The position numbers were made by a program, and so were the translations under genes. Positions 42,347 to 50,044 of a stretch of DNA of 64,000 bases are shown here, piece by piece. Below the pieces are notes generated by a model. That model was not told the DNA's origin. It did not search any database and worked only from the letters and a program-made list of their open reading frames with translations. The stretch covers positions 4,712,001-4,776,000 of the forward strand of contig NZ_JADOUF010000001.1 of NCBI RefSeq assembly GCF_015751905.1. Reading direction: 5' to 3'. This stretch comes from Longispora fulva (GTDB taxonomy: Bacteria > Actinomycetota > Actinomycetes > Mycobacteriales > Micromonosporaceae). Position 1 is the stretch's first letter. Every line of letters starts with the position of its first letter.

Positions 42347-44794
42347 TCAGCCCTCGGCCCGGATGGCGTCCAGCGCCGAGTCCAACTCGTCCGGTTTGAT
42401 CAGGACATCCCGGGCCTTGGAGCCCTCCGACGCCCCGACGATGCCCCGCTGCTCCATGAGGTCCATCAGCCGGCCCGCCTTGGCGAACCCGACCCGCAGC
42501 TTGCGCTGGAGCATCGACGTCGACCCGAACTGACTGGTCACCACCAGCTCGGCCGCGGAGATCAGCAGTTCCAGGTCGTCGCCGACGTCCTCCTCCGGCT
42601 TCTTCTTGGCGGCCGGGGCGGCGACGACCTCCTCGCGGTACTCCGGGTCGCGCTGGTCCTTGCAGAACTTCACCACGGCGGCGATCTCGGCCTCGTCGAC
42701 CCAGGCGCCCTGCAACCGGATCGGCTTGCTCGCGCCCATCGGCATGAACAGCGCGTCACCGCGGCCGATCAGTTTCTCCGCGCCCGGCTGGTCGAGGATG
42801 ACCCGCGAGTCGGCGAGGCTGGAGGTCGCGAACGCCAGACGGGACGGCACGTTCGCCTTGATCAGGCCGGTGACGACGTCCACGGACGGCCGCTGGGTCG
42901 CCAGCACCAGGTGGATGCCGGCGGCCCGGGCGAGCTGGGTGATCCGGACGATCGCGTCCTCGACGTCACGCGGCGCGACCATCATCAGGTCGGCGAGCTC
43001 GTCGACGATCACCAGCAGATACGGGTACGGCCGCATCACGCGCTCGCTGCCCGGCGGCGCCTTGATCTTCCCGTTGCGCACGTTGCGGTTGAAGTCGTCG
43101 ATGTGCCGGACCCCGTTGGCCGCGAGGTCGTCGTAGCGCATGTCCATCTCGTTGACGACCCACTGCAGGGCGTCGGACGCCTTCTTAGGGTTCGTCACGA
43201 TCGGCGTGACCAGGTGCGGGATGCCCTCGTAGTGGGTCAGCTCGACCCGCTTGGGGTCGATCAGGAGCAGCCGGACCTCGTCGGGGGTCGCCCGGGACAG
43301 GATCGACACCAGCAGCGTGTTGATGCAGCTGGACTTGCCGGCACCGGTGGCGCCGGCGACGAGCAGGTGCGGCATCTTCGCCAGGTTCGCCACGACGAAC
43401 CCGCCCTCGATGTCCTTGCCCAGCGCCGCCACCATCGGGTGGTGGTCGGACGTCGCGGCCCGGGCGCGCAGCACGTCGCCGAGGGAGACGTTCTCCCGGT
43501 CCAGGTTCGGGATCTCGATGCCGACCGCGCTCTTGCCCGGGATCGGGCTGATGATCCGCACGTCGGGACTCTTCACCGCGTACGCGATGTTGCGGGACAG
43601 CTGGGTGATCCGCTCGACCTTCACGCCGGGGCCGAGCTCGACCTCGTACCGGGTCACCGTCGGCCCCCGGGTGAACCCCGTGACCATCGCGTCCACGTTG
43701 AACTGGTCGAACACCCCGGTCAGCGACGCGATCACGTCGTCGTTGACCTTCGAACGCGTCTTGGCCGGCTCGCCCTTGCCCAGCAGATCCGGCGGCGGCA
43801 GCTTGTAGTCGCCCTCCACGCCGGTGAGCGCCAGCTGCTCGGCCCGGGTGGGCGGCGGGGTGTGCTCCGGGGCCTTGCGGGTCGACGGCACCCGGCGGGC
43901 CGACGGCGCGACCTCGGGCACCTCCTCCGTCTCGTACTCCGACACCGGCTCGACGAGCGCGGCCTGCCGGCGGCGCGCGGGGCGGCGGCGGGTCGGCGCT
44001 GGCTCGTCCTCCTCCTCGGAGTCGTCGTCGTAGGACTCGACGGCCGGGGCCTGGCCCAGGGCGATCGACCACAGCCGGCCGATCCGCTCCGGGATCCGGT
44101 TCAGCGGGGTGGCCGTGATGACCAGCAGCCCGAACAGCAGGAACAGCAGGAGCAGCGGGATCGCCACCCAGCCGGTGACTCCGGCCACCAGCAGGCCGCC
44201 GAAGCCCCTGCCGAGCATGCCGCCCGCGTACGCCTGCTTGGCGACCGTCTCCGGCGCGCCGATCACGTGCAGCAGCCCGGCGACGGAGGAGATCAACGCG
44301 CCCCAGCCGACCAGGCCGCGGCCCCGGTGCTCCGGGTCGGGGTCGTTGCGCATCACCCGGATCGCGCCCCAGGCCAGCAGCACCGGCAGCGCGGCGGACA
44401 CGGCGCCCACGCACCAGCGCACGGTGTCCGACAGCCACTTGCCGAACGGGCCGGCCGCGTCGAACCACACGGCAACCGCGAGCACCAGGGCGAGGCCCAG
44501 CAGGAGCAGCCCACCGCCGTCGCGGCGGTGCTCGGGATCGAGGTCCTTGGCGGTGGCCGCCCTGCGGCCCAGCCCGCGCGCCATCCAACCCACGGCGTTC
44601 GCACCGCCCATCCACGCGCTGCCCAGAGCCTTGCCGACCGGGGCGAGGGGACTCGACTGTCTGGCGGGCGCGGCCTTGCGCGGAGCGGCCTTCGCCGCGG
44701 TCTTACGAGGGGTGGACGAACGCCCGGCCGCAGCCCGCGTAGAGGAGGACGTGCGGCCACCGCTCGGAGTTGCGCGACCAGCCATAGGTGACAC
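42347..44794 (-). CDS. ftsK: DNA translocase FtsK
   Basis: 815 residues from GTG 44794; ATG 44785 is an equally possible start and neither has a clear ribosome site. Four membrane helices lie within about 90-260, followed by an acidic/Pro/Arg linker (260-330). The motor domain has Walker A GATGAGKSS (about 480-488), IDPKRVELTHYEGIPHL and Walker B VDELADLMM. The C-terminal gamma domain (SQFGSTSMLQRKLRVGFAKAGRLMD) reads KOPS-type sites. FtsK couples chromosome segregation with division. Confidence 0.96.
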   Translation of the reverse strand: MSPMAGRATPSGGRTSSSTRAAAGRSSTPRKTAAKAAPRKAAPARQSSPLAPVGKALGSAWMGGANAVGWMARGLGRRAATAKDLDPEHRRDGGGLLLLGLALVLAVAVWFDAAGPFGKWLSDTVRWCVGAVSAALPVLLAWGAIRVMRNDPDPEHRGRGLVGWGALISSVAGLLHVIGAPETVAKQAYAGGMLGRGFGGLLVAGVTGWVAIPLLLLFLLFGLLVITATPLNRIPERIGRLWSIALGQAPAVESYDDDSEEEDEPAPTRRRPARRRQAALVEPVSEYETEEVPEVAPSARRVPSTRKAPEHTPPPTRAEQLALTGVEGDYKLPPPDLLGKGEPAKTRSKVNDDVIASLTGVFDQFNVDAMVTGFTRGPTVTRYEVELGPGVKVERITQLSRNIAYAVKSPDVRIISPIPGKSAVGIEIPNLDRENVSLGDVLRARAATSDHHPMVAALGKDIEGGFVVANLAKMPHLLVAGATGAGKSSCINTLLVSILSRATPDEVRLLLIDPKRVELTHYEGIPHLVTPIVTNPKKASDALQWVVNEMDMRYDDLAANGVRHIDDFNRNVRNGKIKAPPGSERVMRPYPYLLVIVDELADLMMVAPRDVEDAIVRITQLARAAGIHLVLATQRPSVDVVTGLIKANVPSRLAFATSSLADSRVILDQPGAEKLIGRGDALFMPMGASKPIRLQGAWVDEAEIAAVVKFCKDQRDPEYREEVVAAPAAKKKPEEDVGDDLELLISAAELVVTSQFGSTSMLQRKLRVGFAKAGRLMDLMEQRGIVGASEGSKARDVLIKPDELDSALDAIRAEG

Positions 44795-44874
44795 GGTAAC
44801 GGTAGATCATCAATGAGCCCCGCTTTTGGCATCCGGGCCGGCCACTGTGTCTCACCGATACCCGACAAATCGTT

Positions 44875-44902
44875 TTCGGGGTGCGGTCGCCCGCACCCCG
44901 AA
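44875..44902. terminator. Terminator after rnj
   Basis: A perfect 11-bp stem (TTCGGGGTGCG / CGCACCCCGAA) with loop GTCGCC, starting 6 bases past the rnj stop. It separates the dapA-rnj unit from ftsK. The remaining bases up to 44794 show no convincing ftsK promoter. Confidence 0.8.
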
Positions 44903-44908
44903 CGCCGT

Positions 44909-46597
44909 CTAGACCTCGACCACGGTGGGAACGATCATCGGCCGGCGCCGGTACTTGTCGTTCACCCACCGCCCGACCGTCCGACGCATGATCTGCTGCA
45001 GCTGGTGCGGGTCGCCGATCCCGTCGGCCGCCGCCCGGTCCAGCGCCTCCGTGATCAGCGGCAGCACCGGGTTGAACGCCGCCGGGTCGTCGGAGAAGCC
45101 CTTCGCCGACACCATCGGGCCGCCGACGACCTTGCCGGTCACCGAGTCGACCACGACCGTCGCGGAGATGAAGCCGCCGTCGCCGAGCATCTTGCGCTCG
45201 GTGAGCAGGCTCTCGCCGACGTCGCCGATCGCCAGGCCGTCCACGTAGACGTAGCGGGCCTTGACGTGGCCGACGACCTTCGCCCGGCCGTTGACCAGGT
45301 CGACGACGTCGCCGTCCTCGCAGAGCACGACCCGGTCGGCGGGGATGCCGCTGTCGATGGCCAGCCGGGCGTGGGCGCGCAGGTGCCGCCACTCGCCGTG
45401 CACCGGCATCATGTTGGTCGGCTTGACCGTGTTGAGCAGGTAGAGCAGCTCGCCGGCCGGGGCGTGCCCGGAGACGTGCACCTTGGCGACGTCCTTGTGC
45501 ACGACGATCGCTCCGGCCCGCGACAGCTGGTTGATCACCCGGAACACGGCGGTCTCGTTGCCGGGGACCAGCGAGGACGCGAGCACGACGGTGTCGCCGG
45601 GCTCCATCGTGACGTGCCGGTGGTCGCCGGTGGCCATCCGGCCGAGCGCGCTCATCGGCTCGCCCTGCGAACCGGTGGACATCAGCACGATCTGGTCGGG
45701 CCGCAGCTCCCGGATCTCGTCCATCGTGACGAGCAGGCCCTGGGGGATCTTGAGGAAGCCCAGGTCGCGGGCGATGCCCATGTTGCGGAGCATCGAGCGG
45801 CCGATCAGGGCCACCTTCCGGCCGTGCGACTGGGCCGAGTCGAGCACCTGCTGGACGCGGTGCACGTGCGAGGCGAACGACGCGACGATGATCCGGCCCT
45901 TGGCGTCCCGGAAGATGTTGTCCAGCACCGGGCCGATCTGGCGCTCGGGGGTGACGAAGCCCGGAACCTCGGCGTTCGTCGAGTCCGACAGCAGCAGGTC
46001 GACGCCCTCGGAGCCGAGCCGGGCCATGCCGGCCAGGTCGGTGATCCGGCCGTCGAGCGGCAACTGGTCCATCTTGAAGTCGCCGGTGTGCAGCACGACC
46101 CCGGCGTCCGTCTTGATCGCGACGGCCAGGGCGTCGGGGATCGAGTGGTTCACGGCGAAGAACTCGCACGTGAACGGACCGAGCCGCTCCTGGTCACCCT
46201 CGGTGACGGTCAGCGTGTACGGCGTGATCCGCCGCTCCGCGAGCTTCGCCTCGACCAGCGCCAGGGTGAACTTCGAGCCGACGAGCGGGATGTCGTTCTT
46301 GTGCGCCAACAGGTACGGCACGGCCCCGATGTGGTCCTCGTGACCGTGGGTGAGCACGATGGCCTGGATGTCGCCCAGCCGGTCGAGCAACGTCGAGAAG
46401 TCCGGCAGGATCAGGTCCACACCCGGCTGGTCGACGTCGGGGAACAGCACGCCGCAGTCGACGATGAGCAGTTTGCCGTCGAACTCGAAGACGGTCATGT
46501 TCCGGCCGATCGCGCCGAGCCCACCCAACGGGGTGACCCGCAGCCCTCCCTTGGGGAGCGGGGGCGGCGGGCCCAGCTCCGCGTGCGCTTCGGTCAC
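44909..46597 (-). CDS. rnj: Ribonuclease J
   Basis: 562 residues from GTG 46597, with GGAGAG six bases upstream. Metallo-beta-lactamase motif THGHEDH gives H84, H86, D88 and H89. The beta-CASP part has STNAEVPG, ASFASHVHRVQQVLDSA, STGSQGEPMSAL and SGHAPAGEL. RNase J has endonuclease and 5'-3' exonuclease activity on RNA. It lies 22 bases downstream of dapA, the common actinobacterial pair. Together with rny, the window holds two of the main mRNA-decay nucleases. Confidence 0.96.
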   Translation of the reverse strand: MTEAHAELGPPPPLPKGGLRVTPLGGLGAIGRNMTVFEFDGKLLIVDCGVLFPDVDQPGVDLILPDFSTLLDRLGDIQAIVLTHGHEDHIGAVPYLLAHKNDIPLVGSKFTLALVEAKLAERRITPYTLTVTEGDQERLGPFTCEFFAVNHSIPDALAVAIKTDAGVVLHTGDFKMDQLPLDGRITDLAGMARLGSEGVDLLLSDSTNAEVPGFVTPERQIGPVLDNIFRDAKGRIIVASFASHVHRVQQVLDSAQSHGRKVALIGRSMLRNMGIARDLGFLKIPQGLLVTMDEIRELRPDQIVLMSTGSQGEPMSALGRMATGDHRHVTMEPGDTVVLASSLVPGNETAVFRVINQLSRAGAIVVHKDVAKVHVSGHAPAGELLYLLNTVKPTNMMPVHGEWRHLRAHARLAIDSGIPADRVVLCEDGDVVDLVNGRAKVVGHVKARYVYVDGLAIGDVGESLLTERKMLGDGGFISATVVVDSVTGKVVGGPMVSAKGFSDDPAAFNPVLPLITEALDRAAADGIGDPHQLQQIMRRTVGRWVNDKYRRRPMIVPTVVEV

Positions 46598-46619
46598 AGT
46601 TTCTCTCCTGATTCAGATG

Positions 46620-47516
46620 TCATAGGGCAAGGCCGGCTGCGGCGCAGTCCGCGCGCAGCGTGGCCAGCTCCTCCTTCGTGGCGTCGACGAGCGGGGAACG
46701 GACGGGGCCGCCGGGGAGGCCGCGCGCGTTCATGGCCGCCTTGACCAGGATGGTGCCCTGGGTACGGAAAATTCCGGTGTAGATCGGCAACAACTGCTGG
46801 TGCAGGCGGAGCGCCTCGGCGTGGTCGCCGCGCTCGAACGCCTCGATCATCTGCTTCGTGCCCACCCCGCTGAGGTGGGTCGACGTGCCGACGATGCCCA
46901 CCGCGCCGACCGCGAGGAGCGGCAGGGTCAGCGAGTCCTCGCCGCTATAGTAGGCCAGTCCGGTGCGGCGGAGCACGTCGGAGGACCCGGCCAGGTCGCC
47001 CTTGGCGTCCTTGACGGCCACGATCCGCTCGTGCTCGGCCAGCCGGACGATGGTCTCGGTCTGGATCGGCACGCCGGCGCGGGCCGGGATGTCGTAGAGC
47101 ATCACGGGCAGGCCGGTGGCGTCGGCCACGGCGGTGAAGTGCCCGAGCAGGCCGGCCTGCGGCGGCTTCGAGTAGTAGGGCGTGACGACCAGCAGGCCGT
47201 GCGCGCCGACCTTCTCCGCCGACTGGGCCAGCTCGACGGTGTGCGCGGTGCTGAACGTGCCGACCCCGGCGACGACCCGCGCCCTGTCCCCGACGGCCTC
47301 GACCACGGCCTCCACCAGGCGGGCCTTCTCCACGTCGGAGGTGGTGGGGCTCTCGCCGGTCGTGCCGTTGATCACCAGCGCGTCGTTGTGCTGCTCGTCC
47401 ACCAGGTAGGTCGCCAGGCGCTGGGCGCCGGGCAGGTCCACGGAGCCGTCCGCCAGGAACGGCGTCACCATCGCCGTGATCAGGCGACCGAACGGATGGG
47501 TGGCTACCTTCGTCAT
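46620..47516 (-). CDS. dapA: 4-hydroxy-tetrahydrodipicolinate synthase
   Basis: 298 residues. Condenses pyruvate with aspartate semialdehyde, the first step of the DAP/lysine branch. The Schiff-base lysine is K169 in VAVKDAKGD, the tyrosine Y141 lies in LYDIPARAG, and NGTTGESPT is the N-terminal substrate loop. Full length for the family. It is followed by rnj in the same operon. dapB and dapF, from the same pathway, lie at the two ends of the window. Confidence 0.97.
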   Translation of the reverse strand: MTKVATHPFGRLITAMVTPFLADGSVDLPGAQRLATYLVDEQHNDALVINGTTGESPTTSDVEKARLVEAVVEAVGDRARVVAGVGTFSTAHTVELAQSAEKVGAHGLLVVTPYYSKPPQAGLLGHFTAVADATGLPVMLYDIPARAGVPIQTETIVRLAEHERIVAVKDAKGDLAGSSDVLRRTGLAYYSGEDSLTLPLLAVGAVGIVGTSTHLSGVGTKQMIEAFERGDHAEALRLHQQLLPIYTGIFRTQGTILVKAAMNARGLPGGPVRSPLVDATKEELATLRADCAAAGLAL

Positions 47517-47607
47517 GCCACAAACCTAGCTGATCGACCGGCGCCGTTAACCCCGAGCGCCGATCAAGCTGTCGCGGGACACATCCCGACGGCCCCCGGG
47601 ACGGGAT

Positions 47608-47655
47608 CGAGCCCCGTGCCGCGCCGGTCGGGGGTCCGGTACGCCACGGGGCTCG
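47608..47655 (-). terminator. Probable terminator after thyX
   Basis: CGAGCCCCGTG (47608-47618) and CACGGGGCTCG (47645-47655) are perfect 11-base arms around a 26-base GC-rich loop, 30 bases after the thyX stop. The 168-base gap to dapA shows no other clear feature. Confidence 0.6.
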
Positions 47656-47684
47656 TCAGGTCATCGCACAGCGTGCCGACCCCG

Positions 47685-48434
47685 TTACATGGCCTCGTGC
47701 GGGCTGAACGCCACCTCGGTGCCGTCGGCGAGCCGGGAGATCGTGAAGTCGGCGAACACGTTGGGGGCCTTGCCGAGCAGTTGGCGGAGCACCTCGACGG
47801 CCAGCTCGCGGATCTCGACGTCGGCGTGCTCGGTGGCCCGCATCGCGACGAAGTGCCGCCAGGCCCGGTAGTTGCCCGTCACGACGATCCGGGTCTCCGT
47901 GGCGTTGGGCAGGACCGCCCGGGCGGCTTGGCGGGCCTGCTTGCGGCGCAGGGTCGCGTTGCCCTCGTCGGCGAACTTGCGCTCCAGCCCCTCCAGCAGT
48001 TCGCGGTACGCCAGCACGCTGGCCTCCGCCGCCGCCGTGAACAGCTTGTGCAGCTCCGGGTCCTCGGCGATCACGGCCGGCTCGACCATGGCGGCGTCGC
48101 GCTCGGGCACGTAGCGCTGGGACAGCTGGCTGTAGGAGAAGTGCCGGTGCCGGATCAGCTCGTGGGTGCACGACCGGGACAGGCCGGAGAAGTAGAAGGA
48201 GACGGTGCCGTGCTCCAGCACCGACAGGTGGCCGACGTCGAGGATGTGTCCCAGGTACCCGGCGTTGGTGGCGGTGGCGGGGTTGGGCTTCGACCAGGAC
48301 TGGTAGCAGGCCCGGCCGGCGAACTCGGCCAGCGCCTGGCCGCCCTCGGCGTCGGTCTCCCACGGCACGTCGACCGGTGGCTCGAAGTGCGTCCACGCGA
48401 TGAGCTGGACCTTCGGGGGGACGATCTCGGGCAT
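47685..48434 (-). CDS. thyX: Flavin-dependent thymidylate synthase ThyX
   Basis: 249 residues. The ThyX motif [14 protein letters not shown] (95-108) contains the RHR triad and the downstream serine. [19 protein letters not shown] and [22 protein letters not shown] complete the flavin/dUMP site. ThyX methylates dUMP with methylene-tetrahydrofolate and NADPH. The start ATG at 48434 has AGGAGG with 8-base spacing, and an inverted repeat overlaps its upstream edge. Placement next to dapA is typical of actinobacteria. Confidence 0.97.
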   Translation of the reverse strand: MPEIVPPKVQLIAWTHFEPPVDVPWETDAEGGQALAEFAGRACYQSWSKPNPATATNAGYLGHILDVGHLSVLEHGTVSFYFSGLSRSCTHELIRHRHFSYSQLSQRYVPERDAAMVEPAVIAEDPELHKLFTAAAEASVLAYRELLEGLERKFADEGNATLRRKQARQAARAVLPNATETRIVVTGNYRAWRHFVAMRATEHADVEIRELAVEVLRQLLGKAPNVFADFTISRLADGTEVAFSPHEAM

Positions 48435-48446
48435 AGCAGGCTCCTC

Positions 48447-48468
48447 CTAAGCTCAGCGGCAAGCTTAG
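48447..48468 (-). promoter_or_regulatory. Inverted repeat upstream of thyX
   Basis: CTAAGCT (48447-48453) and AGCTTAG (48462-48468), perfect 7-base arms around CAGCGGCA, lie 13-34 bases before the thyX start. The proximal arm overlaps the edge of the Shine-Dalgarno. It may be an operator or an RNA hairpin that limits ribosome access. Confidence 0.45.
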
Positions 48469-48505
48469 CGACCTCGGGCCGCGACGAGGCCCGACGTCGA
48501 CCTCG

Positions 48506-48558
48506 TGACATCAGCGATGACATTGCGCGACGGCAGTTTTGATGTCATGATGACGTCA
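48506..48558 (+). promoter_or_regulatory. Leaderless promoter with TGAYNTCA-type palindromes for the RHH gene
   Basis: TTGCGC (48523-48528) and CATGAT (48546-48551) are 17 bases apart, and the start codon follows 6 bases later, so the mRNA should begin at the ATG. No Shine-Dalgarno is present. TGACATCA (48506), its inverse TGATGTCA (48540) and palindromic TGACGTCA (48551-48558, overlapping the ATG) flank the promoter, with a related ATGACAT at 48517. The encoded ribbon-helix-helix protein is the obvious candidate binder. Confidence 0.6.
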
Positions 48559-49064
48559 TGGAACTTACCCCGTACCTGGACTCACTTCGCCGCGATCTCG
48601 CCGCGGCCGCCGCGCCCGGCGGTCCGGAGGTGACCCGGGCGGCGGAGCTCCTGACCGGCTCGCTCGAGGCCTCCGCCCGGCTGGCCCTGCTCGAGGCGCT
48701 GTCCGACGCCGCCGCGGAGATCACCACCCGCCTGTCCGACACCAGCGTCGAGATCCGGCTGCGCGGCCGGGACGCCGACATCGTGGTGTCGGAGTCGATG
48801 CCGGTGCCCCCGATGCCGCCGATGCCCCCGATGCCGCCGCCGGCCCCGGGCGAGCCCGACACCGGCGACATCTCCCGGATCACGCTCCGACTCCCCGAAC
48901 CACTCAAGCAGGCCGTCGAGCGCGCCGCGCAGGCCGAGGGCATCTCGGTCAACTCCTGGCTGGTCCGCGCCATCGGCTCCGCCGTGCAGAACCCCGGCGA
49001 GCCGCCGTTCACTTCCTCGCACGTCCGTTACGGCCGCCGGCTCACCGGCTTCGCCCAGGCCTAG
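48558..49064 (+). CDS. Ribbon-helix-helix (HicB/Arc-like) protein
   Basis: 168 residues. The N-terminal ~85 residues are helical, with LLEALSDAAAEITTRLSDTSVEIRLRGRDADIVV. A PMPPMPPMPP-type linker follows, then a ribbon-helix-helix domain (110-148): ISRITLRLPEPLKQAVERAAQAEGISVNSWLVRAIGSAV. The strand and two helices match HicB/Arc-type antitoxins and repressors. No toxin gene is adjacent. The next gene, 25 bases downstream, is a DUF4097 protein. Palindromes in its own promoter suggest autorepression. Confidence 0.87.
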   Translation: MELTPYLDSLRRDLAAAAAPGGPEVTRAAELLTGSLEASARLALLEALSDAAAEITTRLSDTSVEIRLRGRDADIVVSESMPVPPMPPMPPMPPPAPGEPDTGDISRITLRLPEPLKQAVERAAQAEGISVNSWLVRAIGSAVQNPGEPPFTSSHVRYGRRLTGFAQA

Positions 49065-49089
49065 ACCACCCCCCACGGAGGACTGACAC

Positions 49090-49950
49090 ATGTACGACTT
49101 CGCCGCCCCCGGCCCGATCAACGGCACCTTCCGGGTGCCCGCCGGCAGCCTGGAGGTGACCGCCGAGCCCCGCGACACCGTCGTGGTGACCGTCGAGCCG
49201 GGTGACTCCAGCGAGGCGTCCCGCGACGCCGCCGCCAACACCCGGGTCGAGCTCGTCGGGGACGAACTCCTCGTCGAGGCGCCCGAGAGCAAGGGCCTGA
49301 GGATCATCTGGAAGAGCGCGAAACTCCGGGTCACCGCCAGGATCCCGGAGCACAGCACCGTCACCGTCAAGGTGGCCTCCGCCGACGCCCGACTGAAGGG
49401 CCGCTACTCCGAGGTGCGGCTGAACTCGGCGTCCGGCGAGGTGCACCTGGACGAGGCCGCCCGCGACGCCGTGGTCAGCACCGCGAGCGGCGTGCTCCGG
49501 GTCGGCCAGGTCGGCGGCTCGCTGAAGGCCAACACCGCCTCGGGGGACCTGTACATCGGGGACGTCGGCGGCAGCGTCGACGCGCACTCCGCGTCCGGGG
49601 ACATCACGATCGGCGGCGTGCAGGGCGAGGCGTCCACCCGCTCGGCCAGCGGCGACATCCGGGTCGGCCCGGTCGGCGGCTCGGTGAAGGCCAACACGGC
49701 CTCCGGGGACGTCGAGATCGCGTCCACCCGGTCCGGCATGGTCAAGGTGAACACCGCCTCCGGGGACGTGAAGGTCGGGGTGCTCGCCGGGACCGCGGTG
49801 TGGCTGGACCTGTCCACGGCCAGCGGGCGCACGACGAGCGACCTCAATGTCGGGGGTAGCGCGACCCCGCCCACCGGTTCGCAGCTCACGCTCCAGATCC
49901 GGACTGCGAGTGGGGACATAGAGGTGCACCGGGTGCACAACGCCGCCTGA
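49090..49950 (+). CDS. DUF4097 beta-strand repeat protein
   Basis: 286 residues; ATG 49090 follows GGAGGA. Repeats of the form (S/T)ASGDxxxGxVGGSVxAxTASGD run from about residue 110 to the end, forming a regular right-handed beta structure (putative adhesin, DUF4097). There is no signal peptide or membrane helix, so it may be cytosolic. It is probably co-transcribed with the RHH gene; such pairs recur in actinobacteria, but the function is unknown. Confidence 0.9.
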   Translation: MYDFAAPGPINGTFRVPAGSLEVTAEPRDTVVVTVEPGDSSEASRDAAANTRVELVGDELLVEAPESKGLRIIWKSAKLRVTARIPEHSTVTVKVASADARLKGRYSEVRLNSASGEVHLDEAARDAVVSTASGVLRVGQVGGSLKANTASGDLYIGDVGGSVDAHSASGDITIGGVQGEASTRSASGDIRVGPVGGSVKANTASGDVEIASTRSGMVKVNTASGDVKVGVLAGTAVWLDLSTASGRTTSDLNVGGSATPPTGSQLTLQIRTASGDIEVHRVHNAA

Positions 49951-49976
49951 TCGTTCAGGAGTTCAAGAACCGTTCG

Positions 49977-50011
49977 GACAGTCCTGTCGTCATGTAGGCG
50001 ACAGGGCTGTC
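49977..50011 (+). terminator. Terminator after the RHH-DUF4097 operon
   Basis: GACAG-T-CCTGTCG pairs with CGACAGG-G-CTGTC: a 13-bp stem with one T-G pair and a 9-base loop, 26 bases after the stop. No T-run. Confidence 0.7.
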
Positions 50012-50031
50012 GGCGGTACAAGTCATGGGCT

Positions 50032-50044
50032 TACATTCTTTGCC
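50032..50044 (+). promoter_or_regulatory. Putative leaderless promoter of dehydrogenase paralogue 1
   Basis: TACATT (50032-50037) is followed by 7 bases and the ATG at 50045, with no Shine-Dalgarno. ACATTCTT here matches the ACATNCTT box upstream of paralogues 2 and 3. No convincing -35 was found. Confidence 0.4.

Noticed and set aside
42269-44791. An 840-codon open frame on the + strand opposite ftsK
   Set aside because: It is a GC-driven antisense shadow rich in Arg, Gly, Asp and His, while the minus strand encodes complete FtsK motifs.
48801-48846. CCGATGCC tandem repeats in the RHH gene as a possible regulatory repeat
   Set aside because: They encode the PMPPMPPMPP linker in frame and need no other explanation.
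48558-49950. A standard toxin-antitoxin pair
   Set aside because: The RHH protein resembles antitoxins, but the neighbour is a DUF4097 beta-repeat protein, with no RelE/HicA/VapC-like toxin seen.
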